Assembly: GCA_022575985.1 (NCBI GenBank)
Contig: JAKSXM010000014.1
Location: 15,004,001 to 15,068,000, forward strand
Direction: 5' to 3'
DNA length: 64,000 nt
DNA from: Anagrus nilaparvatae
Taxonomy: Eukaryota; Arthropoda; Insecta; Hymenoptera; Mymaridae
Position numbers and translations under genes: made by a program. Below the pieces are notes generated by a model, which was not told where the DNA came from, searched no databases, and saw only the letters and a list, made by a program, of their open reading frames with translations. Positions within the stretch are counted from its first letter, which is position 1. Every line of letters starts with the position of its first letter. Below are positions 13,101 to 25,100 of this stretch, one piece after another.

Positions 13101-16100
13101 AAAAAAAAAATTTTTTTTTTGAAAAAACCGAAGAAATCTAAAAAACTTCTTTTGGGTATAACTAGGTTTCCTGAGCGCCTAGAGGGCTGAAAATTTCACA
13201 GGAAACATATTAACATGGAACATGTTTATAGGGAGGGGGTACTTCAAAACTGGAAAATTAAGGGGGGGGGTCAAATATGTCCTTTTTAAGGGGGGGGGGG
13301 TCAAATTTGTCCTTTTTAAGGGGGGGGGTCAAATGGGACTTAGAATATTTTCGATTTAGGGACCTTTGGTGCAGAAGTACTTAGGGAGCATTGGTGCAGA
13401 AGTACCTAGGGACCTATGGTGCAGAAGTCCCTAAAGACCTTTGGTGCAGAAGTACTTAGGGAGCATTGGTGCAGAAGTCCCTAAAGACCATTGGTGCAGA
13501 AGTACCTAAAGACCTTTGGTGCAGAAGTACCTAAAGACCTTTGGTGCAGAAGTACTTAGGGAGCATTGGTGCAGAAGTACCTAGGGACCTATGGTGCAGA
13601 AGCCCCTAAAGACCTTTGGTACAGAAGTACCTAGGGACCTATGGTGCAGAAGTCTCTAAAGACCTTTGGTGCAGAAGTACTTAGGGAGCATTGGTGCAGA
13701 AGTCCCTAAAGACCTTTGGTGTAGAAGTACCTAAAGACCTTTGGTGCAGAAGTCTCTAAAGACCTTTAGTGCAGAAGTACTTAGGAAGCATTGGTGTAGA
13801 AATACCTAGGGACCTATGGTGCAGAAGTCCCTAAAGACCTTTGGTGCAGAAGTACCTAAAAACCTTTGGTGCAGAAGTACTTAGGAAGCATTGGAGTAGA
13901 AGTACCTAGGGACCTATGGTGCAGAAGTCCCTAAAGACCTTTGGTGCAGAAGTACTTAGGGAGCATTGGTGCAGAAGTCCCTAAAGACCTTTGGTGTAGA
14001 AGTACCTAAAGACCTTTGGTGCAGAAGTACCTAAAAACCTTTGGTGCAGAAGTACTTAGGAAGCATTGGTGTAGAAGTACCTAGGGACCTATGGTGCAGA
14101 AGTCCTTAAAGACCTTTGGTGCAGAAGTACCTAGGGACCATTGGTGCAGAAGTCTCTAAAGAAGTTTAGTGCAGAAATACTTGGATATAAATATTGATAT
14201 TATGAACAGAATAGATACTTTATTATCAGTGTTAGTTATTAGTGAACATGTTCCATGCTCGTTGGTTGTGTAGTTACACAAACCGGTCATAAGTTTTTTG
14301 TATACATTAAAAAGTGGTGAAAAAATCAGCCCGATCGGGAGACCTGACCTGGCAAGGCCATGACACGGTATCCAGAATGACTCATACCCTACATCAAAAA
14401 TAATTAGCATACTGTTATTATTACCCGTTTAAAAATTTTTTATGAAAAAAAATTTTTTTCCTATTATTATTTAAAAAACTATTTTAATTATTTTAGATAT
14501 TTTTGATATAATACATAAAAAAAATGTGTAAGAATATAAATGAAGTTTTATATTTGAAATAAGCAACGTAAGAAACCTCCCGATAGAGTTTTTCAATTAA
14601 AAATAAAGCCTTTTATGAAAATTGATTTTTCACCACTTTTTACCCTAAATTTTTCACCCCAAAATAAAATTTTATGATTTTTTTGAGTTCATATTTGAAA
14701 TCAGCAACCTCAAAAACCCTCCAGATATAAATTTAGAGCTAATAATACAAAGAAGTTTCAGAATTATAATAAATTGGCTCGTTTTGGCCGCGCCAGCGGT
14801 AATCGGTTAAATTATAATATAAACGTATAAAATGGGAATTGCCTACTTCCACATTGTAACCTATCTTCGAGCCTAACCTCAAATGCTGTACTTGCACCTA
14901 ACCATAGAGTAAGCTAAATTCTACGGGTCGAAGGGGTAAAGCCCCAAATAAAATGTATAGAAAAATATATAAAAATATTTGAGAATGCAAAACATTTATA
15001 AAAAATATTTAAAAAATTTATAAAAGCCATTTAGAGGGGGGGGGGGCGAAACAGATTCTGAAACAAATACCTTTGATGGATACCAGGGTGAAGAATATGA
15101 GCTAAAAGCAGCTAGTATTGCATTTTAATTTCTAATTTTTTATTTTATTATTATTGTTATTATTAATTTAAAATGAAATATATGAAATTATATAAAAAAT
15201 AAATATTTTTTTTTATTTTTTAAAATATAAAATGAATTTTTTTTAAATATTTAGTTTATTATTAATTTTATCAATTGAACTGGAAATTTTATAACCTTAA
15301 TTATAATTTTATTGTTTTTGTCATTTTTAAAATTTATTTTTAAAATTCAATGAATTTATATTTCTTTACTTTAATAGTGATATATATATATATATATATG
15401 GACTTGTTGTTTAATTTAAAAAAAAACCTTTTTGTAAGTTTTTCAAAAGTAACCTATGAACCCGAAATTAGACAACTTACCAGGGGATTTTAACCATCTT
15501 TTTACAGGCAGTTTTATATCATAACGGTAGCTTGAGAAAAAAATTTATAAACCATGGAGTGCTTATAAATAATTTCGCTTTAAAAAAAAAAGTTTTGGAA
15601 GCAAAATTTTTTCGGTATTTTAATTAAAAATGTATGAGATATTGTTATGGAACATGTTTATAGTGAGGAGTACCCAAAGAATCCAAAAATCAAGGGGGGG
15701 GGGGGTAAATGGGACTAAGAATGATTGCGATTTAGGGAGTTTGAATAATTACAAATTATAAAATAATAGCTAATTAAATGTAATTTTGTAACATTTATTC
15801 ATTATATTTACAATTAGTCCTTAGCTGTAATGTTTGCATCAAATGGTTACAAGTTTTTTTTAACATGGAACATGTTTATGGGGGGTACCTCAGAACTAGA
15901 AAATTAAAAGGGGTTTCAAATGAGACTTAGAATAATTTCAATTTAGGGACTTTGAAAAATCTGGGCTTAGGAACTTAGAATAATACAGGTTTATGGACTT
16001 AGAATAATATCGATTTGGGATTTGGAATAATTTGGGTTTAGGGAATCAGATTAGTATGGGCTTAGAATCTTAACATTTAGTAAGGGGATAATTAAAAATT

Positions 16101-19100
16101 ATAAAATTAGAAAATTGTATTATAACGTTGCGTAACATTTGCATTATACCTTGCCCTCAGCTGGAAGCAAACATGTTCCATGCATTTTTGTTATGTTTAC
16201 ACAAATCGGTTATAAGTTTATTTTTCTTTTAAAAAATAAAAAAATTTATAAAAGGTTTGTGTAACTACACAACCAACGAGCATGGAACATGTTTTCTCAC
16301 AACAGTAATAAATCCAAAAACCTAAATTACAATAAATCCTGAAATAATACTATCTTAAGTGAATAAACTTATAAACTTAAAGTATTCTAAGTTGTTGTTG
16401 TTATCAGGGCCTGATCAGGTCCTGACTCTCATTTCAAATTATTCTAAGTCCCTAAATCGAAAATATTCTAAGTCCATTTCACCACCCCCCTAAAAACGTC
16501 AATTTTTCACCCCCCCCCCCCGCCAAGCCAAACTTTTTTAAATACCCCATCCAATGATCATGTTCCATGTTAAAAAAGTTGAGAAGAATAAAAAATTGGC
16601 AGAGGACTACATCAGTTATAATTTTAAAATGATTTGTAATTTGCATCTACCTCTTGACAGTAGAATAGTTAACGGAAAAGATTCTCGAGTTTAATATCGT
16701 GTTTTCATAAATTAAACATTATTAAATTTGACCTGTTTGACAGCCCAAATTTTAAAAAGTTGATAAAAAAGTCCCTGCGTATATTTAAAAAAAATGTTGT
16801 ATTTTGAATAATATATGAAAATAATAAAAGCGAACATGACTAAATAACCTTTACGCATTTTTTTATATTTATTGATACAAAAATATTAATTAATACCAGT
16901 CTGAATTATGCATCGAAATATGAACATGAAAAGAATTTTATACATGAATAAAGTTTAAAGAAAAATAAGCATAAACAAATGTACATTAAAGGCGTCAACT
17001 GGAAAACTAATGTATTTTATTATTCAAAAGATAAATAAAATAAAATTAAAAAAAAATGATCTTTTATTTTTCAGTGCTTTTAGTGATAACATTAATTGGA
17101 ATGGGTGTTGCGATAGGAGTGACAATTTGTCGTAAAAGAACATCGAACCTAACAGTCAACGAAAGTTTAGACGACTTTACAACGCCGACTTATGTTTCAG
17201 CGCAAAGAATAGAACCAAGAATCAGATATTCTGCCGATAACAGAATATCCCAAAGAACGAGTCTTTATATGGAGGAAATTCGAAATGGTATAAAAGCTGT
17301 ATTTATTATTATTATCCGTTATATTCATGCATATGCTAATACTAATATATCAAGAAATAAAGACCTTTTTTTACGACAATCGAAATCGAGAATATCTATG
17401 GAAATTTTTATGCAGCTAAAAAGACATTCGAATCATACGTGCTTGAGTTATCAAAATTCTTTTTTATTGTCTTTCAATTTTCGTAACTATAAAAGACCGT
17501 ATCATTTTTTTTTATTAACGGCAAAATTATTCAATCAAGAAATATTTACCCTTCTTTTAAAAAAATAAATCAATTGGTTAAAATTTAAATTCTAATACAT
17601 TTTCAATTTATTCATCCTTACTTCTGTACGAAAAATGAACTATTGAGGTAAAATGAACTTAAAAAAGAAATTAAAATTTTCGTACTTGTAACTATCAAAA
17701 TCTCTCGAGTAAACCACTAAAAGATCGTAAAACGTTTTACAAAGGTGACCGCAATTGCGGTTTAAACTTTCTTTCTTGTTGAATGTCTATGTAGATATTA
17801 TTTTAGTCAAATAAATTTCAAAATGTTGTTCAAATAAATATAATGGCTTGCTAAATTTCCTTTCATAGATTTTTAAAAAAAGAGTTAACTTTCGTTTATT
17901 TTAATTATTTAATGCAAGGGGAAATTTTTTCCAATACACTGTAAAGCTCTTGCGCTTGAATATTTAAGCAAATTCCCAGAAATTAAAAACTCAAGTAAAA
18001 TTTCAGCAACAGTTTATCTATTTTATAATAATTTATGGATTTTTCAATTAACTTGTTATAAGCAACTTATTTTAAACTATCGAATTATTTATTTGTTAAT
18101 CTCGATAATTAAATATTTAAATTCACAGTGTAACTTTGAAGTGTCTGTAATTAAAGTTTCTACCTTTCACTTACAGAATAATACGAAAAGTGATTTTCAT
18201 TCATGTAAATCATTTACTGAAAATGATAGATTAAATACCCTGAAGCATACACATGTATGGACTGATCTAGGAAATATTTTATTTGCTAATCTTGATTTTG
18301 TATTTTATCCTTCTCTTGTTTTGATGCGCAGGAATTGATTAATTTTTTTTATAATTATTCAACTTTCATTTTAATTTTTTAATTGTTTGAAGCTCGCATA
18401 TCTCAAAACCAACGTATTGAAATCTTTTTAAATATTACTTATCTAGACGTTATTAGCTTACTTTTTTTTCTTTATTAATTGTAGATTTTGTTATGATAGT
18501 GGCGACCAAAAGGTAGTCCAATTAGCACACAGTAACTATGCAACCGATGTGTATCTTTTTTTGCTGCACATTTAGGTTAAAAAAACATCGTCTATACCTA
18601 TAATAACTTGATAGAATGATCCAAGTAATAGAAGACGTCATGTTATGAGACAAAATTTCCTAGGTTATCTTTCAAATAACACTTTTACTTCTTTTTTCCA
18701 TCAAATAATTTTTTAGTGTCTATTTTAACTTAAACATTTAATTTAATTTAAACACCTTTGTAACTTTCCCTCACTTAAAATTTAAATTTTTTTAACGGTA
18801 ATCGTTTTCATTCAATTGCTTTGGCAAGACAATATGCTTGAGTCGTAGGTCGAGATTGTACTAGCTGTACGACTTTTAAAAATTAAAAAAGTTATTTCTA
18901 AATGAATGAAAATCTTGAATTTTATTAAAAAATCGGTAAATTTTGAAATCGAAAATTAAAATAAATAAAAAAAATATTTTTGCACTGCTTGAGTTACCTA
19001 GACTAGTCCAAGCGTATTAAGTTTTTTGATAAAATTATTTTTATAAGCCGAGCTCCTAAGGGATTATTTCGCAGTAATTTAGTTTATACTCTTATAAATT

Positions 19101-22100
19101 TTAAATTGGTATTATAGTTGAAATTATATTATATCAATTTCAAAAGTTATTTGTACAATTTATTATAGCATAAAATATAGCATTTTAATAAATAAACCTT
19201 TAAAATATTTAAACGGACAAAGTATGTCTTAGCAAAAGGATTATGTATTAATAGAGATTTTAATACGAAATAGAAGTAGTTTATAAATTAAGCTTATTGC
19301 TGTGGTTATATAAAAGGGGTTACGTATGCAAAAATGGCCAGAGGACTAAATTAGAAGAAACAAACAACTTGTCAACTTGTGTTTTCCAATATTCACAGCT
19401 TTACTCTATACTGTATGCCCCTTGGCGTATTAGCAATGGCTAACTATAACTTAAGTTTTGATTAGCGCTCGATTAATTTCTCAGTACCACAATATACAAG
19501 TGCAGGATGCTCGCATACTTGAAACTAGAGACGAGGAGCAAGAAAACTGTTTTCAAACAAACTAAGAATATAATATAGTGTATAAGGTCACTGGCACTTC
19601 GCTGGACCCGAAGAAAGGTACATAATATCTTTCCGCATGCTGCACAATCCAAGTTTGTGGTGACAGCGCTTGCGAAAGCTTCTTCTGTGTTATACGATGT
19701 ATCAAAGTATGGTTGCTGCGGTGTCGTCAACGAAACTAGGATGAGAAACTATTTGAAATATTCATGCGAACATCTATCGATTGCATAAATTTATTTGTAA
19801 ATATTTTTCCTAAACTAGAGATTACAATGTCGACTATTTTTTTATAATCCATTTCGGCTAAAAAAATCTGAAAGATATAGGTAGCATAAAAATTTTAGAA
19901 AAAAAGTGTCAAAAAAATACAGTAATTGCTTACGGTCTCTCGCACTCTGATGGCGATGCAGCGTGTACAGTTTATAAATGTGTATGTACACATAATAATA
20001 CTGAATTGTTATGTTGGGTATATATTGTACGTGTTCTTTATAAAATATAATATAAAACTGTCGAGTATGCAGAAAATTTAACGAGCATGTACACATTTAT
20101 ATATATACGTATATATACATATATATTTATATTGAATAAGTGGTTTGTACAGAATTTTCACAAAAATTGAAATACACTACTACTGTATAAATAATAAAGG
20201 GATTTTTTTTATATACATATGACTGTTAGAATATTTATTATTTTATGCTTGATAATTTTATATTCGATGTACGTTATTATATATTCTTGTTGAAATTTAT
20301 TTATCAGAATGTCAATTAAATAATTTATTTAAAAAACTACTGAAACATTTATAGAATGTAAGATTTTTTTTTATTTACATTTGGGCAAGTCAGGGGCAGG
20401 GAAGAACGACTAGCTGAAAAATAAAAAAAAAAAAATATTTTTTTGGGTCATTTTTTACCTGGAATTTGTGAAATCATTCATACTTTACACTTCCTGATGC
20501 ATAATTTTGAGATGCAGCTGCTCCAAACTTGGATTTTTTCAATTTTTTGATTTCAGCTGCCCAATTCAACCTGAAATAACCCAAAACCATGAAACTTTTA
20601 ACATATACATATGATTGGGAAAAAATTTTCTTTTTACTGGCCTACCCGAAAAAAAATTTTTTTTTTATTTTGGACCACTTCCGGTTTAATTTTTAATGGT
20701 TTGAAAATTTCAAATTGACCGGAAGTCAAGTTCGCCATAATTATTTTTGCTCAAATTTTCCCAGTATATTGGTCTATGTGTCAGTTTTACCCAAAAAAAT
20801 TTTGGATATGTGATACTCAAATGAGCGCCCACAATCATTATTTTAGTCTGCCAAAATCAGCCAAAATTAGCTCGAAATCAGCCAAAAATATCGTACAAAT
20901 TAATTATTGGTCTTTTTTGGTCAATTTTACCGATAATTAATTATATTGATACCGATTTTAAGTTTGGATAAAAAAAAACAAATTCCGCCCTCTATGTTTT
21001 GGCTAATTTTGGCTGTTTTTGGCAGACTAAAATAATAATTGTGGGCCCTCATTTGAGTATCACATATCCAAAATTTTTTTGGGTAAAACTGACACATAGA
21101 CCAATATTCTGGGAAAATTTGAGCAAAAATAATTATGGCGAACTTGACTTCCGGTAAATTTGAAAATTTCAAACCATTAAAAATTGAACCGGAAGTGGCC
21201 CAAAATAAAAAAAAAAAATTTTTCGGGTAGGCCAGGTAAAAAGAAAATTTTTTCCCAATCATATGTATATGTTAAAAGTTTCATGGTTTTGATTTATTTC
21301 AGGTAGTATTGGGCAGCTGAAATCAAAAAATTGAAAAAATCCAAGTTTGGAGCAGCTGCATCTCAAAATTATGCACCAGGAAGTGTAAAGTATGAGTGAT
21401 TTCACAAATCCCAGGTAAAAAATGACCCAAAAAAAATATTTTATTTTTTTTATTTTTCAGCTAGTCGTTCTTCCCTGGACGTGCCCATTTATAAATTGAT
21501 TTTTATGCTCCGATGAGTTAGTTTAGTTTAACTTTTCATATAAGACATATACAGGTCTCAAATTCAAAATCAAAATTAAAAACAAAGTTAAAAATAACAT
21601 GTGTGTGACTTAAAGAACGATATAGCATAGCATACAGCTATAAAAAATACAAGTGGGAAATAGATTTTTACACGGCTCAACTTTTTGGGATACCAAGATT
21701 CATACTAAGCATTATCTGAAGTTACCTGAATCGAAGAAATAATTTGATCTTAACGGCGATACTATTTTGGACGTCCATGCTCCTTAAATTATTTATTAAT
21801 TTATAGTATATATGCGAGAAAATTTCCATAAAATTTTAGATTGATTTTTCCTGACTGATCCGAAAATTTCTAATTCTTTAACCGTCTTTAACTTTTTGAT
21901 AAAATGTCTGAAATTTTTTTAACGTTAAAAAATAAACATTCTTGGTAATTTTTTATTTTTAATTCATAATATGAGGTTCTTAGACACATCAGCAATCAAA
22001 ATAAATTCGTTTCACTCAAAGACTAAAAAAGATTAGTAATATAGAAATCTGTTTAGGATAGTAGCAACGGTTTCGGGTAATGATCCTCTTTTGAACTACT

Positions 22101-25100
22101 GCATTTTTTCATTAAATAAAATTAATAGCTATGGAAAGTACGAGAAAAAATTTTTTACCGACTCCGAAAAACAAAATTTATTTTTTGCACGAGTTGGAAT
22201 TCGGAAATTGGCAATACCTGCAAAGTTGACCTTGAGTTATTAAGTACAAATAATAAGTATAATAGCAATAAATTAAAGGTCAAGAAAAGGCAGTTTTCTT
22301 AATGAGAGACAACTACAGTTGGCTCATGGATGGTACATATAGAATGATATATGGTAATGATTTGCAGTACTTTATCCCTAATATTCAAAAATTGGTAGCC
22401 TTACGATCTTTTAAAACATAAAAAAGACAGCTCTTTTTTTACCCTTAGAAGTATGGGTAAGGTTCAACGAAGCCTATAGTACTCTTAAGCGCAGTATAGT
22501 TAGGTATACCGCGATAGATTTATTATTCGATTAGTTAAAGATAACAATAATTTTTTATTTTCAATTGGTATTTTAAAGCGGTATGTTAATAGATATGCTG
22601 AAAATAACGAAAACAGCATCATCATAGTAAAAATTATGATAATTTTGATCTTTTAACTTGTTGCTACCAAAAATCACATATATCGGAAAAAAATAATTTG
22701 CTGTTGATAAATAATTAAATTATTTTCAATTCCTATAAACAAAATTATTTCCCAAACTAACTATTTTTTTTTATAAAAAAATTTGATCACCAAAGACCGT
22801 TTGTCCATTTACCCCACTCCTATCACTAAGCGGCCAAAAAACCTATTTTGTTGCCTTTATTTTTTTTCTCTGGAACTATTCTATGAACTACGTTATGTTT
22901 CCATTAAAAATATTTTTTTTTCGACCATGTATGACCACTTTAGACCACCAAAAACAATTCTTAAAAAATTCAAAAACAATTTGAAATAATAATACAAAAC
23001 TGGCTGCAAAAAATTTTATTCTATAATATTTTTTCTATTAAAAAAATACAATATTTAATAAAATTTTTAGATCTGTAGACCCCGTGTAACACAATAAAAA
23101 TTTCAAAAAACCCATTTCTTTAAAGTTTTATTGATGCTATTGTATAGAAAGTTCAATATATTCATGTTGATAACATGGGCGGAATTAATTTGCTTGTCGC
23201 TAAATATCAAAAAGACCCAGACAATAATATTTGGTTCCTCACTAAAGCTCTTCAAAGAACTGTAAAGTCCAAAAATAACATTTAACTTTAATGACGATAG
23301 TGTTCCAATTGCCGATAAAGTAATTACACGCTGACCTGGAAGCGTTTTATTATTCGATCAAAATGACAAAAAAAACCGTATGGTGGGGTGTTTTCTACAC
23401 TAAAAAATGTCTACGAATTTCCTATCCGGACCTTCTATCCAGCTACTTTAAGCGTTTGCTGTCAATATTTTCATATTTTCAATATTGCCTTGATTTTGAA
23501 AATGGATTTCCTTAAAATTATGACCCTCAATCAATCAATTTTAAATTGAGCGCGCTTATTAGTTTCAAAGTTGATTTTAGATGTCTGTATAAATTTCAAT
23601 ACACATCAAGTGTAAAAATTCAACTTACTTTGTATGTATAGAGATCAAGGAAAAATATTAGTTTGCAAGAACGTAGAGTTAGGTGCTTGCGTTATATTTA
23701 AATTAAAATCTATTTGTGCGTTAGAAATGAGGACTATAGCGAGGGCTATAGGTATCTAGTAGGTTGAATGTTAAATGAAATGGTGCGTGAATAAAGATTC
23801 ATTAATAAATTACATTGTTAATTAATTAATATATTTAATTTTCAGAAAAATCTTGGCTCTCAAATACTTTCCTGTGATTCAAAATTTTCAATTGTCATTT
23901 TTTGCTAATTTTATTAATTTATTTTACTTTTTTGAGCATTCAAAAAATATGTAAATGAATGTTTTAAATTATTTAATAAGTATTTTTACACGTGTTTTTA
24001 TGGATCAAAAAAGCATTTTTACGAGTGTCTTTAACGATTTAAAAAATATTTAAACGAACATTTTAAATGATTTAAAAGATATTTAAGCCAATATTTTTAA
24101 GGACAAAAAAAGACATTTTGTCACATGTTTTTTGTACAAAAAAAAAAAAATATTTTAACGATCCTCGTATTTTTTGAATATAGTTTCTTTTAAATATTCT
24201 AATTATAATTTTACCAACTTTAATACGAACGATATGACGAAGTTCATATTTCGTTTTGTATTATTTTAAAAATATTTTTACGCTAGTGTTTTCTTGCTCG
24301 GGATACACAACACCAGTTTCCGAATAAGAAGCAGAACTGTGAACTGACTAAGTAAAAAAAAAAAAATAATTTACTAAAAAATTTTTTAATTTGTTTTATA
24401 TTAAAGCTTTTTTGCAGCTTTTTTAAAATTTGTTTTTATATAGCATAGATTTCTAATATTTACTGTAATGATATTTAATAGGTTATATAAACAACATGGT
24501 ATAAAAAAGTTCTTTTAAAATTTATTCGTAAGAACACAAAAGGTTACTTAAGATGTAATTTCTAAAGAAAATTTTATGTACCTACGTATTTGCAATTTTT
24601 AGTTTTATGAATTTGTAAGCTTATTTAATATATCAAAGAATATTTTGAAATATGTAATTTATTTTTTAAATAAAATATTTATGTTTTATAGAATTTTAAT
24701 AAACCATCATATCGGCTTCTTTGTAGGAAGCAATTCGCGTAAGATAATTTTCTGAATATTAATACTCTTATTTTAGAAAAAAAAACTATTCAAAAAGTCC
24801 CATACATACTTTTTAAATGAATGATGCTACAAAAATATTAAAATTAATATTTTACAATATTTAAAATACTAGCAAACACAGAGCTAGTTACCATATAACT
24901 TTTCTTTTGGAACAATGTTCCCCCATGTATACGTGACATAAATTCTTACATCGATTTAAGAGGAGTATCAGACAATATCTTTTCAGATCAGTTCTTACTT
25001 GACAAATATTATTCGTATATTATATGATTTGATTAATTGATTGATTGAATGATTTATTTGACTTATTTTGACTGTTTGAGTATTTGACTCATTTTGACTG

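Larger units (their letters stand above)
11255..14342. mobile_element. Second long palindromic element, right arm interrupted
   Basis: The left arm, about 11255-12245, starts CTCCCGATCGAGCTGA. The right arm, about 12252-13208, resumes at about 14299-14342 and ends with the complement CGATCGGGAG. The symmetry centre is near 12248. The 1.1-kb interruption is a separate minisatellite-bearing element. Both arms contain matching blocks, for example CCTAGAGGGCTGAAAATTTC on one side and its complement on the other. ORFs in the arms are mirror-image artefacts. Probably a non-autonomous DNA element of about 2 kb before interruption. Confidence 0.82.
5046..17074 (+). other. sidestep-like intron, 12.0 kb, repeat-filled
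   Basis: Runs from donor GTAAGT to acceptor TTTTTCAG and splits the codon for a valine inside the transmembrane helix. Most of its length is mobile DNA: a palindromic element with a LINE in it, two small inverted-repeat elements, a second large palindrome with an inserted minisatellite element, and three more members of that minisatellite family. No other exon was recognised. Confidence 0.75.

Noticed and set aside
13355..14185. CRISPR-like or coding tandem repeat
   Set aside because: Units abut without unique spacers, the unit is 25 bp (not a multiple of three) and the setting is an insect intron; it is a minisatellite.
18093..18338. 81-aa ORF in the last sidestep-like intron
   Set aside because: Low-complexity AT-rich composition, no recognised motif, no splice context.
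20927..21262. 111-aa ORF on the - strand
   Set aside because: Lies in one arm of a palindrome; the other arm encodes mirror versions of the same string. No codon-level constraint is visible.
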